A stretch of 64,000 nucleotides of DNA. Source: Amoebidium appalachense (lineage: Eukaryota; Ichthyosporea). A program made the translations under genes and the position numbers. Below are positions 47,859-59,544 of the stretch, piece after piece. How positions within the stretch are numbered: the stretch's first letter is position 1; each line of letters starts with the position of its first letter. The notes under the pieces are model-generated. The model was not told the DNA's origin. It saw only the letters and a program-made list of their open reading frames with translations, and ran no database searches. Location: assembly GCA_963693365.1 (NCBI GenBank), contig CAVNZM010000003.1:11780001-11844000 (forward strand), read 5' to 3'.

Positions 47859-47991
47859 CCCCCACTTGCACTGTGTTCTATCTATCTACCGCATGCAACC
47901 TAAACCTAAGATGCAACTCTAAAACTATGCTACTATACTAACACATATAACACCTACTACACGAACATTAACACTACACTAATTGTAGTTC

Positions 47992-50768
47992 TTACTCAGC
48001 CATGCCGATGGCCTGCCGATGCTGCACTAACTTAAGTCTCCCTAAAGCTTTGGTGCACATGTCGGCCACGTTACTGTTCGTGCTGCAATACACAAGTTCT
48101 ACATCCCCATTCTCCACACACTCACGGGTGTAGTGGTACTGAACGTCGATGTGTTTGATGCTGGCCTGGAGATTGCTTCTTCCAGTGTCACAGGGTCATC
48201 CTCATTGCTATCAGCACTCTCAATTGCCATGCTGATACTGTCGCGGTACTCTACTACACCTGCGTTGATGCCGTAGGTCCCACCGCGCCTTGTAGTCATA
48301 GACGGATAGGCACTTCTGGTTGCAACCTGCAACTCTGCACTATCTTCCTCGTCTCCTGACCCTGCCGCGTCCGAATCGCCGCTGTCCTCGCCCGCGCCGT
48401 CGCCGATAGCATCTGAATCATATTCACTGTCAGTGCCGATTGTAGGCTTCCGAAAGGAATGTTGCTTTTTGACGCTGATTGGATTCCTCGATTCCAAGCT
48501 CTGCTGATTTCCGATTGGCTTATGCATCAGCAATTCCATTGGCTCATCTTGCACCACCGGAATACCGGCCTTTGGGGTGCATGATTCATCGATCACCACA
48601 TCTCGCCCGACGATAGTCTTGCGCGCCTCGGTGTCCCACAACAAGTACGTCTTGCTGTCACCTGTGTAGCCGACGAATTTACACTCCCGACTCTTGGCGT
48701 CTAGCTTCCTGCGCTCGTCCTTCGGCACATGGACAAATGCCTTGCTACCAAATACACGTAGATGGCTAACATCGGGCTTCTCTCCATACCATGCCTCCCA
48801 AGGTGTCATGCCACCCAGTACTGTGGTTGGCGTCAGGTTCTTGATGTACACAGCTGCCTGTACTGCCAGCTGCCAGAACCCCATACTCATGCCTGCTGAC
48901 TGCAGCATGCAGCGCGCCGTCTCGACAATGGTCCTGTTAGCCCTCTCTGCTACACCATTCTGCTCTGGTGTGTAAGGGACTGTCGCCTCATGTTCAATGC
49001 CGCACGCTTCCAGGAACGACTTGAACTCAGTGGAGGTGTACTCACCCCCGTTGTCGGAACGCAGAATCTTGATGCTGGCACCGTGTTGCTTCTCTACGTG
49101 TGCCTTGTACTTCTTGAAGTAAGTATGCACTTGGGATTTATGTTTCATGAAGTACACCGTAGTGAACCTTGTCTTGTCGTCGATGAAGGTGACATAATAC
49201 TTGGAACCTTGCAGCAACTCCTTGTTGAACGGTCCTGCCACATCAGAATGAACTCTGTCGAGCTTCGCTGGCGCTGTCTTGCGGGGTAGCTTACTGAAAG
49301 AGAGCCGGGCTTGCTTCCCTCTCGCGCATCCCTCGCACACACCGTCATCCTGGGTTTTGCAGTCGATGCACAGACCCTCGACGATGTTTTCTTTAACCAT
49401 CTTCTGTAGCGTGTTTATTGCCACATGACCAAACCGCCGGTGCCATAAACTGGCGCTGCCCTTTACCGGCTCACACACGGTGTTACCCCCACTGCTGCCG
49501 ACTGCAGTGGTCACCATGTTCACGCTCTCACATACGGGTTTCACTAGGAGACGATACAGGCCTCCCTCCACTACCCCACGGGCCACAACTTGGCCATCTG
49601 TGGCACTCTCAATCGTACACTGTCGACCGTCGGTGATGCCTCTTAACCCGTGCTTGCCGGCGCTTGAAGCCGACATCACGTTAGTTCCAAATGCTGGCAC
49701 GTACAGCACATTCTGCAGTCTAAATGTCATGCTGTTGCCCTGGAACTCACTTGTTAATCTTACGACGCCTATTCCTAGCGCCATCACACCCGGGGTGTTA
49801 CCCAGAGCGACGGGTTTGGGTGTGATCGACCGGAAGTCTTCCATCCAGTCCTTTCGGCATGTGACATGGGAGGTTGCGCCGCAGTCCCAATACCACTCAA
49901 TTGAAGAAGGGAGTCCGCTGTTTACCGCCATGGCGAGTATCTCCTTGGAAGCTCCGTTCTGCTTCGCCTTGTCGCCGCGATTGCCGCCCTTCTTCTTCTT
50001 TGGACACTGTGACTTGTAGTGCCCAAACTTGTGACATTTGTAACACTCCACCTTGGATATGTCAGTCACGCGCGGCTTGCCGGTGTCCTGTCGTGGCGTA
50101 CCGCCGCGCCATTGGGTGCTGGTCATCATCACCCGCTGCTGTTCCCTTGCAGCCTCGTTCTCCTCAAAACCACGCAGCTTGGCGATTATCTTTTCCATTG
50201 TCTTCTCAGCTGCTGGTAAAGCTTGAATGGTCCTAACGTCGGTGCGGAATCGGTCGTCAGCGCCTACACCGTCCAGGAATTTCTCGGCAACCATGTCCTC
50301 ACTAACTCCATTGGGATCGATATGAAGAAGATCCTGCACAATGCACTCCAGGCGGGCCGCATACTCCAGCACGCTTTCCGTCGGCATCATATCAGCACGC
50401 CAGAACTGTTGAATCAACATTCTCTTGTGCTCATCTGTGTTGCGCGCAGCGTATGATGCTACCGTATCCCATATGTCCTTGGGATTTCCTACGGCAATAG
50501 CTCGCCGACACAGGCTTGCAGGTACATCACCTAGTGTCTCCACCAGGTAGGAAGTCGCCTTCTTCTGATCCAAGGGGTTGATCTCCACCGGAGGTTGCTC
50601 CACCGGTTCGCCGTCCTCTCCTATCACTTCAGGAGCCACGTCTTCAATCGTGTACCATAATTCCTCGCCCTCGAGGAAGCACTTCATGCGCATGGCCCAC
50701 ATTGAGTAGGAGATTTTGCCCTTGCCTTCTCCTTCATACATGGGAACTGGACATTTTGCTCTTCCCAT
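47992..50768 (-). pseudogene. Copia gag-pol lacking reverse transcriptase
   Basis: The frame from ATG 50768 to 48099 (889 codons) encodes, in order: a gag domain, a CCHC zinc knuckle (CYKCHKFGHYKSQCP), an aspartic protease site (WDCGATSHVT), a pre-integrase zinc domain (LWHRRFGHVAINTL, then CEGCARGKQ) and the integrase core. The core has D in HSDVAGPF, D in LRSDNGGEYTS and E in NGVAERANRT. The frame reaches the usual start of the RT region (DDPVTLEEAI) near 48180 and then jumps, out of frame, into the last part of the RNase H region (HIDVQYHYTRECVENGD near 48150). That part ends at TAA 47992-47994. The RT and most of RNase H, several hundred codons, are missing. The element would need RT from elsewhere. 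Confidence 0.92.
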
Positions 50769-51326
50769 CTTGTCTCAACAGTCGCTTGATCGTAGCGTTG
50801 CACTGGGTCCGTAACCGTAACTTAGAGGTTTCTCTGTGAGACTTTATTATTTGCTGACTTGCATTGACTGGCCCACCGGGACCTTTATATACTTGTGGTC
50901 TGGCTCACTGGAATGTTACATACTACATCACCTAGTGTCTCCACCAGGTAGGAAGTCGCCTTCTTCTGATCCAAGGGGTTGATCTCCACCGGAGGTTGCT
51001 CCACCGGTTCGCCGTCCTCTCCTATCACTTCAGGAGCCACGTCTTCAATCGTGTACCATAATTCCTCGCCCTCGAGGAAGCACTTCATGCGCATGGCCCA
51101 CATTGAGTAGGAGATTTTGCCCTTGCCTTCTCCTTCATACATGGGAACTGGACATTTTGCTCTTCCCATCTTGTCTCAACAGTCGCTTGATCGTAGCGTT
51201 GCACTGGGCCCATAACCGTAACTTAGAGGTTTCTCTGTGAGACTTTATTATTTGCTGACTTGCATTGACTGGCCCACCGGGACCTTTATATACTTGTGGT
51301 CTGGCTCACTGGAATGTTACATACTA
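50525..51326 (-). repeat. 401-base tandem duplication in copia 5' region
   Basis: 50525-50925 and 50926-51326 are near-identical. Each contains the first part of the copia gag frame, the leader and about 110 bases of LTR. As a result the element carries a second, truncated gag start (ATG at 51169, open to 50885) and an extra partial LTR with TATA box directly before the full gag-pol frame. Confidence 0.93.
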
Positions 51327-51522
51327 TTCCCGATTGGTCTACCCGCCGCTATGGATCTAGTCGCTACCAATCAAAACACTCCAATAGAATCTTCTAGACT
51401 CTTCTAGATCTATCCTGATCTATCGTGAACCTATCCACCAGTTTATCCCGAATATCTCGAATATTCCCGATCACTAGTGCTACGCTAACGCAGGGCATAC
51501 CGGATGGCTATCCTGTTCGACA
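51217..51522 (-). repeat. Copia 5' LTR
   Basis: A 306-base LTR matching 47553-47858. After it, on the minus strand, comes GGTTATGGGCCCAGTGCAAC, which would contain the primer-binding site. Its first plus-strand base is C rather than T. Confidence 0.93.
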
Positions 51523-52390
51523 CCGCAGAGTCTAAATCTACATTTCATACTATCCTCCCCCCCCTCCCTCCCCCCCTTTCCTCTACATCTAAATATATAA
51601 ATACGTTTGGCAACATACACTATCAAACCTTGCCAATACTTACAAAAGGGCTTCTGCCCGAACAATCACATTCCTAAGTCCTCCTACGATCTATCCTACA
51701 CACTAATTAGAATTCTATTGGTCGGCTGCCCCGGCTGACGTGGTCCAATGCCCTGCGCCGGCAGAGGCAAGATGCACACAGCTGTACAGCGATCTTGAGG
51801 CCCCGGACTTGATCTTGATGATCTGTGGACCCGGGCCACCCCCCCCCCCCCCCCCCCCCCCGATCTCGATCGTAGACTTAGGCTAATCTGCTGAGACGGA
51901 TTAGTATATGTCAACTCCCCCCCCGGCCCCCGGAAAAGCTGAGTCCCACCTCAGTCACATTACATCTAACACCCCCTAAAAAGACATAGACTAATCAGTC
52001 TCCTAAAAAAAAATAAATTAGATAAATTATGAAGAAAAATAATAAATTAATCTACACCATAAGCTTGATACCTACGGAGACACCTATGATAATAAATTAA
52101 ATTCCTACGACTACGTTCACACTCCTCCCTCGGTCTCCTCCCCCCCCCCCCTCCCCCCGTGTGTCTACGTGTATTTGCATCACTCCCCCCCCCCGGCCCC
52201 CTCCCCCACCGACTTTTTCACACCACGATTAAACTGAGGAATAACTCTCTCAAAGTTTGGCCTAGAGGGAGCACTAGGCAACTCCCTCTGCACTAATCTA
52301 GCCTCATAAGCACGAATAGAAAACGGGCAATCCAAATGAAACTCAGGCAACCACTGATCTTCCTGATAACCTCCCTCAAAACGAATTAAT

Positions 52391-53788
52391 TTAATAATTT
52401 ACCTTACCTTCCTTACCTTCGATAACCTTTTTATCCATAATTTTATCTACTGCAGCCTCCGATACATCCACCGACCCGTCATAGTTGGGGGTGAATGCAT
52501 CTAACACTCGACGGCCCTCCGGCCGTTTAACCCTAAGGGCCCTATCATAATATTCCTTTATATCATCTACATTATAAAATCTAACATCACTCTCATTATC
52601 TAACCTCTGCACCTTATATTCCGTCGGACCTAACCTAGCCACTATTTTATACGGACCGATAAAAAGAGGCAACCATTTCTTACCATACTTACGAAGACCT
52701 TCACCTTCACCCTTACCTTCCTGCTCCTGCTTATATCTCTTTTTCCTAGTATGATCCCTAATTAAAACTAAAGTACCCTCGGCAAATTCACGTAACGGAC
52801 GTGTGGACACGTCTGCACGTGTCTGTGCCTGCTGTGTACGGGCCAGAGCTGCATCACGTGCAGCCCGGGCCCGGGTTAGTAGCTGCTCCCGGAACTCAGT
52901 CCAGTGGGGATAAGTTAGTCGGTCAGCCCCCCCCATCGGCAAAAGTGCCGTATCTAACAAACTAATAGCCTCCTGCCCATAGACCAAATAAAACGGAGAA
53001 AAACCAGTCACAGCATGAGGGGTAGAATTATATGAATGAGCAATAAACCTAGACATATGATCCCAATCATTAGCCTCCACATCCACCATTTTGCCAAAGG
53101 ACTTCTGAAACACTGCATGCACACGTTCAGAGATGGCATTTGCTTGAGGGTGATATGCAGACGTAGTGATATGAGCTACCCTTAAAATTTTACACACCTC
53201 CGACACCAACTGATTTAAAAACACACGACTCCTATCCGTTAACAAAACACGAGGACAACCAAACCTAAGACAAATTTCATCCACAAAAATACGAGCAAAC
53301 AAAACGGCATTAGCAGTGGGGAGAGGAAAAACTTCAACCCAACGAGTGGCCACATCGGTGACGGTAACAAGAACAGTGTTACCCTCAACCGTAGAATTAA
53401 AAGGACCGACCACATCCACTGCTACCCTTTCAAACATACGAACATTAAAATCCCTAATAAACGACGGGCGGGAACGAGAGTGGGGACTCTCATTCCTTTC
53501 CTGACAATGCATGCATGACAACACATAATCCCTCACCTCCCTACTCATACCCGGCCAAAAATACGAACGATTAACACGAAGCAACGTCCTATTTACACCT
53601 AAATGACCAGCCATGGGATGCTCATGCACCATATGCAAAACCTCAGGCACAAGTGCCGTCGGGACCCAAACTCGGTGTCCGTCTGGCCCAGAACAATGAT
53701 AAACTAAATCCTGCTCTACCTGACACATTTTTGCTAACTTAGCTACCTTAATCATCTGCCTTTTTATTTTTAAATTTAATCGAATCAA
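52391..53788 (-). CDS. Ty3-type integrase
   Basis: Open frame of 465 codons. It has the HHCC zinc domain (HEHPMAGHLG then CMHCQERN) and the integrase core with D (VAVDVVGPF), D (VLLTDRSRVF) and E (NAISERVHAVF), the latter two about 35 residues apart as in DD35E enzymes. The C-terminal part has WLPLFIGPYKIVARLG, typical of the GPF/Y module. The usual TDxGxxF appears as TDRSRVF, a departure at the glycine. The frame starts inside the polyprotein, so the M at 53788 is not a real start. 51914-52390 is the 3' non-coding part of the element. Confidence 0.9.
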   Translation of the reverse strand: MIRLNLKIKRQMIKVAKLAKMCQVEQDLVYHCSGPDGHRVWVPTALVPEVLHMVHEHPMAGHLGVNRTLLRVNRSYFWPGMSREVRDYVLSCMHCQERNESPHSRSRPSFIRDFNVRMFERVAVDVVGPFNSTVEGNTVLVTVTDVATRWVEVFPLPTANAVLFARIFVDEICLRFGCPRVLLTDRSRVFLNQLVSEVCKILRVAHITTSAYHPQANAISERVHAVFQKSFGKMVDVEANDWDHMSRFIAHSYNSTPHAVTGFSPFYLVYGQEAISLLDTALLPMGGADRLTYPHWTEFREQLLTRARAARDAALARTQQAQTRADVSTRPLREFAEGTLVLIRDHTRKKRYKQEQEGKGEGEGLRKYGKKWLPLFIGPYKIVARLGPTEYKVQRLDNESDVRFYNVDDIKEYYDRALRVKRPEGRRVLDAFTPNYDGSVDVSEAAVDKIMDKKVIEGKEGKVNY

Positions 53789-53992
53789 CCGGCCCCTTTA
53801 AATAATTCTTAACCAGACCAATCAACACATCTTCCTCCTGAGCTAAGATCAAAGCCGTAGGTGCTAAGGCAGGGGCCGAGCCATGAGACTCGGTCCCGAC
53901 CTCAGACACTGACAAATACCTCCCCCCCCCTCCCCTACACTTATAAGCAAGCAACCCCGGAGCCCAAGAAGACACATCAACAGACACAGCAT

Positions 53993-55679
53993 CTATTCCT
54001 TTCTTCTCACTCTCCCCCCCCTTCCCCCCTCCCCCCCCCCATCTCTCACTAGCCCCCCCTCCCCCTCCTTCTCTTCTTCAAACAAGATATAAGCAGCACG
54101 AGAGAGAGCATCACAGTCAACCATTGTTTCACCCTTGGCATAAAACAATTTATAGGAGAACTCACCGAGAGCTGCGGCCCACTTCTGCATCCTCTCGTTG
54201 ACCAGACGAGTGGTGCCGGCCATGGCTAGGCAGGGCTTGTGGTCGGTGTAGACCTCAAACGTCCTGCCTGCGAGTATATACCTCCATGCCTGTGAGACTG
54301 CCCAAAAGATAGCATGGGACTCTCTCTCTGGATTGCTATATCTACGTTCACTTTTACTAAATGAACGACTAGCATAAGCAATCACTCTATCCTGCCCCTC
54401 CTGCACTTGATATAACACGGCCCCCTCAGCAACCTTACTTGCATCACACCGAACTTTAAACATCCCCCCCCCGGCCGAAAAATCAGGATGAACAAGCATA
54501 CTCGAAGACTGCAAAGCTAACTTAAGCTTTTCGAAAGCAGAAACAGCATCAACATTCCAATCTATTCTATTCTTCTTCTCCCCCCCCGTCTGACTAGTTA
54601 ACGGCAAAGCAAGCATACTATAATCCTTAATATAACGACGAAGATAATTAGTTAAACCTAAAAATTGCCTTAGTTGAGTGACAGTCTGAGGACGGGGCCA
54701 CTCAACTATGGCCCGGATTTTCTCCGGATCAGGGGAAAGACCATTACTAGACACAATATGACCTAAAAACTTAACCTCCGGCACACCAATCACAGTCTTG
54801 CTACCGCTAATACGAAGACCAGACTCACCCAAAGCTAAAAATACTTGTTCACAATTATTAACTAACTCCTCAAATGACCTACCTTTAATTAAAACATCAT
54901 CCAAATAAGGGTGGCATACATCCAAAATGAGGGTGGAGAATTTTATACATTACCCGGCACAACATAGCTGGAGAGGAGAGCAAACCCATCGGCACCACCT
55001 TGTACTGGAACAGCTGGTCACCCAGTGCAAAGGCAGTCTTCTCCTTGCTGCTCTCCTCCAACCTTATCTGCCAAAAAGCTGCTTTTAAATCAAGTTTAGC
55101 AAAGTGAGTATAGCCGTGCAGCTGTGAAAGCTGCTCGTCTATGTTAGGGAGAGGCCATTGGTCTGCCTTAGTGATCCGATTCAGAGCCCTGTAATCGTTC
55201 ACTAGACGCCAAGACCCGTCGGGCTTCTTAACCAATAGCACCGGACTTCTCCACGGACTCGAACTATGCTCCACATGACCCTTTTTTAACATATCACTCA
55301 CTATTATTAGCGCATCCGACAATTTATACTGCTCCATTCTATAGCTAGGCATCACTACCGGCCTATTATCACCTGTGTCGATCTGCATTTCAAACCCTTT
55401 AACGAAGCCTACTTCGTTATCATCGGCCAGAAATGCAAACCGAGTCCTATCAAATAACTTTGCTAATAACTGTTTCTGCTCCACCGTCCAATCCCCCTCC
55501 TTCATACCAAACGGCAATACTAACTCCGGGTTACCCCCATCACAAGTGGATGCATCCTTATTCACCGGAGTGCCACTTAACATTTCACCTCCTGTATTAC
55601 ATCGGTGCTGCACGGGGTGAGTTTGAGGTACCTCCGGATATAGGCGGTCACCCTCAGCACCCCCCTCCCCCCGGCACAC
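53993..55679 (-). pseudogene. Ty3-type reverse transcriptase/RNase H, frameshifted
   Basis: Two overlapping frames: 55679-54897 carries the fingers and palm (WRSPVLLVKKPDGSWRLVND; FAKLDLKAAFWQIRL; KVVPMGLLSSPAML), and 54925-53993 continues with YLDDVLI, the RT active site. RNase H follows (VRCDASKVAEGAVLYQ; ERESHAIFWAVSQ; EVYTDHKPCL). The break falls near 54910-54930, just before YLDD, so a single frame would need a shift there. The frame 53993 end and the integrase start (53788) are separated by about 200 bases with another break. This is either decay or assembly error in a C-run-rich region. Confidence 0.88.
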
Positions 55680-57214
55680 CCATGCCCCCGGGCAATTCCT
55701 GATGAGTTAGTGCATGTATGTGGGGGGCCAGGTCTGTGGCCACCCTGCCCCCCACGGTGTTGGTTAACCCGTCAGATCCACGGGTTAGACCAACACCCTC
55801 CCCCCCTGCCTGCACATTCTCACACCCGGGGTGACCCTCCTTCCTCTTGGGGGTCGGGGGAGTGGGACCGGTGCTGTCCCGGTTCCCCCCCCCATCGTGT
55901 CGGGTGACATTTTGGTGGCATACGTTAAATAAAGTTGTTCCCCCTCCTCCTGAGTCACCCTTCGAGCCGGCATCCTCCTTTTGGGTAATAAGAGAGACCT
56001 CTATACTACCAATCTCATTAGTGAAACTACCGACGGAAACACCTGACCTAATCACTATAGGCTCGATGCCCGGATTCACTAATTCTATTTCTATTGTCTT
56101 ATCCGGCCATACCCTACTAAGGGTCCATTGAGCCACCTCCTGAAATGGGGTTTTCGGAGTAAAAACCCCTAAATCCCCTATCCTAACATGATTGCCGGCC
56201 CGGACACGTACCGTTTGGCACTGATAAGGCTCGATTACTACTTCAGCTACCGTTCTAGCACCAGACTGATAACCGTCGAGCCCATCATGGGTTTTAATTT
56301 TAACGCCGGACTGCAATTCTAAAACATTCGTACGTTCAAACAAAGCATTCACATGTCTACGGAAAAATCATTGGGGCTCCCAACAAAACACTTTGAGCTA
56401 AATCCTTAACCACATAACAAGCAATATGCATAGCCTGGCCACCTATCTCACACGGCAACACACAAACACCTTCCACAGACATACTACTATTATTAGCACT
56501 ACCTACGGCTGTGCTAGAAGCATCTAAAATAGGAATTTCCCCCCCGGCCTGATTAAAACGACGAATAAACGAAGCATGCACACAATTAACCTGAGCCCCT
56601 CCATCGAGCAAAGCAACAGCCTTCAACTTACCATCAGCTAACCATACGTCTATATAATGCCGGCTAAAACCAACTAAATCCTCCTCCAATTCAAGCAACA
56701 CATCATCACTCATACCCAATCCCTGCCCACGAAGACTCACACCCTCGATACCTACGTGCAACATACCTACCTGTGGTGCCTGCACGGGTGGGGTGGGGTG
56801 TGTATGTGATGTGGGTGGTGGTGGAGTGTGTGTGTGTGGTGTGTGGGTGGGTGGTGTGTGTGTGTTTGGTGGATGTGTGGGTGTGTGTGTGGGTGTAGGT
56901 GTGTCTGCAACCGTCGTATGTTGTTGTGGTGGTGTGTTTCTACGTGTCTGTGCCTTCCCCCCCCTTCCCCCTTTACTCGTGTGTGCCCCCCCCCCTCCCG
57001 GGAACAATGGCACAGAAACCCCCTCCGGTGTGGTTAGAACAAACACCGGGTTGGGACAAGAAACACTGAGACCATCCACTGGTGGCTGGGGAACCTCCCC
57101 CAACCACAAAACATTCACACCATTCATACCTTTGGTAGAGTCACCCCACAAACATTCATGCCATACCACCTCGACGCTGTCTTGAGGACCCACGACGATG
57201 CCCGGCTCCCACAC
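55654..57214 (-). pseudogene. Ty3-type protease region and linker
   Basis: 57214-56357 begins with a low-complexity Thr/Pro/His-rich stretch and ends in a retropepsin-like domain: AVALLDGGAQVNCVHASFI, where DGGA takes the place of the usual DSGA, and SVLLGAPMIF near the end. A TAG follows at 56357. 56352-55654 continues in another frame (KIKTHDGLDGYQSGARTVAE; VRVRAGNHVRIGDLG) and probably represents the part between protease and RT. The serine-to-glycine change beside the catalytic aspartate may matter for activity. Confidence 0.75.
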
Positions 57215-57351
57215 GTATCGGGGCGGTGAGGGGACAAAGGGAAGCTTAACCTGGGGTGGGGGAGGGTGAAGGTTCTCTGCAACCTGGGGGGGACCGATAC
57301 TGTCCCCCCCCCCCCTCCCTCAGTGACCCCAGCTTCCCCCTCCCCCGGAAC

Positions 57352-58685
57352 TCAATAGCTCTTGTAACTACGGCAATATGCAGCAGAGTGCCCTTGCCGG
57401 CCACAAAAGTAACATGCCCCAAAGAAGGGGCCAGGGGGGACTTCAAAACCTTGGCGCAAAGCATAACCGGGAGCCCGGTCATGCTGGGGGGGCCCACCGT
57501 GTGCACCACGGCCCCCCCTTCCCCCCTGCCCCCCTCGGCCTCTCTCACCACCATTTCCACCCCTCCCTCTACCCTGCCCACCACCACGAGCAAGATAAGG
57601 GGCAAACCTCTCGGTGAACTGCTGCTGTTGTCCTCCACGTCCACCGCGCCCACGACCGCCGTGTCCACCCCGGTCGCCGCCACGGCCACCCCGGAAGCCG
57701 AAGCCCCCTCGGCCAGAGAAGACGGCCTGGGAGAGCTCGGCAACCTGCTTGACCAACATGGTGAGTGCATCTGGCTGTTCACCCTCTTTTTTCTCTTTTC
57801 CCCCCTTCTGTCCACTCTCCTTCTTTTTCTTGTCGACTTCCATCACCTCCTTTTTATCCCTCTTATTGAACTTCACCTCGTGCATGGCAAGCAAGTGACG
57901 TTTAACATGCAACACCACCTCATCTACATCATCATGCTCCCCAAACATGCGTGCAGTGTCTGTGTTTACAGAGAGAGCCTTACGAGCAAACTCGAACTTT
58001 TCCCTATCACTCACGTCACCAGCTAACTCACAAAGGTCTTCAAAGACCCGATATTCCCTCTCAAAGAATGCACGAGCTTCTACGGGGGACATATCTAAAG
58101 TGGGAAAGGTATACTTCCATTCTCGTAGCTGGGCCCGGAAGGTACGGCGCCGGTCGGCCGTCAGGTATCGGCCGACCAGCCGGGCCGTATACTCGAGCTC
58201 GTTTTCCGGCCGTGTGAAGGCCTCGAGCTCCCCGTCCACGTCGTCGGTGCTGTTCTCGTCCTCGTCGTCGGGGATGAACCGTGCGGCCAGACGTTTCTGG
58301 CCGAGCGTCCGGGACACCATCTCGTCCCTCCCCTCGTCGTACTGCTGCTCGTATATACGAGCCGTCACCTGGGGGGCCTGCTCGGCCCGGTACGGGTGCT
58401 CCTCCATCAGGGTGCATAGGTCGGCCATAGTCTTGTGGTCGATGCACTGCTTGATCATTAAGCACGAGGCCGCCACAGTGGGGGCCTTCTTTGTGTCTAA
58501 CACTAGTGTGGGTGTGTTACTAGGAGTGTCCTAAGCCACCTAGGTATTTCCGAGTCGTGTTTGAGTGTAAAACTGAAAGCTGTGGTCTGTCTAACGTCTA
58601 GTGTATGAACCTGTGGTACCTGTGTGTGCAGGGAGCTATCCTCCGCTGCCAATGCGTAGAACATGTCTACGTTAAACTTAGCCAT
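57352..58685 (-). pseudogene. Ty3-type gag with CCHC zinc knuckle, frameshifted at 5' end
   Basis: 58503-57352 (383 codons) has a gag-like helical region, a Gly/Arg-rich stretch (GGRGGHGGRGRGGRGGQQQQ style) and a terminal CYFCGRQGHSAAYC knuckle. An upstream frame, ATG 58685 to 58503 (MAKFNVDMFYALAAEDSSLH), is the likely true N-terminus, separated by a stop and frame change at about 58500-58510. 58686-58840 is the leader, with a 32-base poly-T at 58720-58751 and the primer-binding region next to the LTR. Confidence 0.8.
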
Positions 58686-58717
58686 TGTGTGGTGTGTGCC
58701 CGAACTCGTGTGGTTGT

Positions 58718-58751
<34 letters not shown>

Positions 58752-58840
58752 CTGTGTGTTTGAGGTGTAGCAACAGCCCAGAAGGAACTGTCACCGCGTT
58801 ACCCTAGCGCGAGAAACCGCACTAAAAGAAAGGTGTAGCT

Positions 58841-59544
58841 TGTCGTATCCTAATGTATATGTACTAGAGACGCGGCACTCTACTAAGTGTACACACACGA
58901 AAAGGAACGAACGTGTACGGAAAAACGGTAAAGTTTATTCAGACCAGGCTCCGACGGGCAAAACTTAGATCCGTACGGAATGAGACTAAGTTACGACTGA
59001 GGCCATCAAGGCCGTGCCCTCAAAGATCGTCATCACCTGGCCCCCTACGATGCCACATTCCAAACATTCCGATCTACTTTTATCGTGCGCCTGCACGAGC
59101 TAAGTCGATCTACTCAACTAATATATTTATCCATGTCTCACCCCTCACCCTCCCCCTAGTGGCACCGCAGAGTCTAAATCTACATTTCATACTAAACCTC
59201 CCTCCCCCCCTTTCCTCTACATCTAAATATATAAATACGTTTGGCAACATACACTATCAAACCTTGCCAATACTTACAAAAGGGCTTCTGCCCGAACAAT
59301 CACATTCCTAAGTCCTCCTACGATCTATCCTACACACTAATTAGAATTCTATTGGTCGGCTGCCCCGGCTGACGTGGTCCAATGCCCTGCGCCGGCAGAG
59401 GCAAGATGCACGCAGCTGTACAGCTATCTTGAGGCTCCGGACTTGATCTTGATGATCTGTGGACCCGGGCCACCCCCCCCCCCCCCCCCCCCGATCTCGA
59501 TCGTAGACTTAGGCTAATCTGCTGAGACGGATTTGTATATGTCA
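58841..59544 (-). repeat. Ty3-type 5' LTR, intact
   Basis: 704 bases, TGTCGTATCC to GTATATGTCA on the plus strand. It gives the uninterrupted reference for the split LTR at 47224-51913 and shows the copia target site intact near 59162-59166. Confidence 0.93.

Larger units (their letters stand above)
47553..51522 (-). mobile_element. Copia-type LTR retrotransposon, nested, RT-deleted
   Basis: Two 306-base LTRs (47553-47858 and 51217-51522) are flanked by the direct duplication CCGCA (47548-47552 and 51523-51527). The uninterrupted Ty3 LTR at 58841-59544 shows the empty target site (AGTGGCACCGCAGAGTC). LTRs read TGTAAC...TTCGACA on the plus strand; the right copy has CGTAAC, a T-to-C change in the terminal dinucleotide. 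The coding strand is minus, with integrase lying before the lost RT, as in copia elements. Confidence 0.95.
47224..51913 (-). repeat. Ty3-type 3' LTR, split by the copia insertion
   Basis: The LTR occupies 47224-47552 and 51528-51913, with the copia element and one copy of its target duplication between. The two parts together match the intact LTR at 58841-59544 closely, with small differences such as ACTATCCTCCCCCCCCTCC against ACTAAACCTCCCTCC. Confidence 0.93.
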
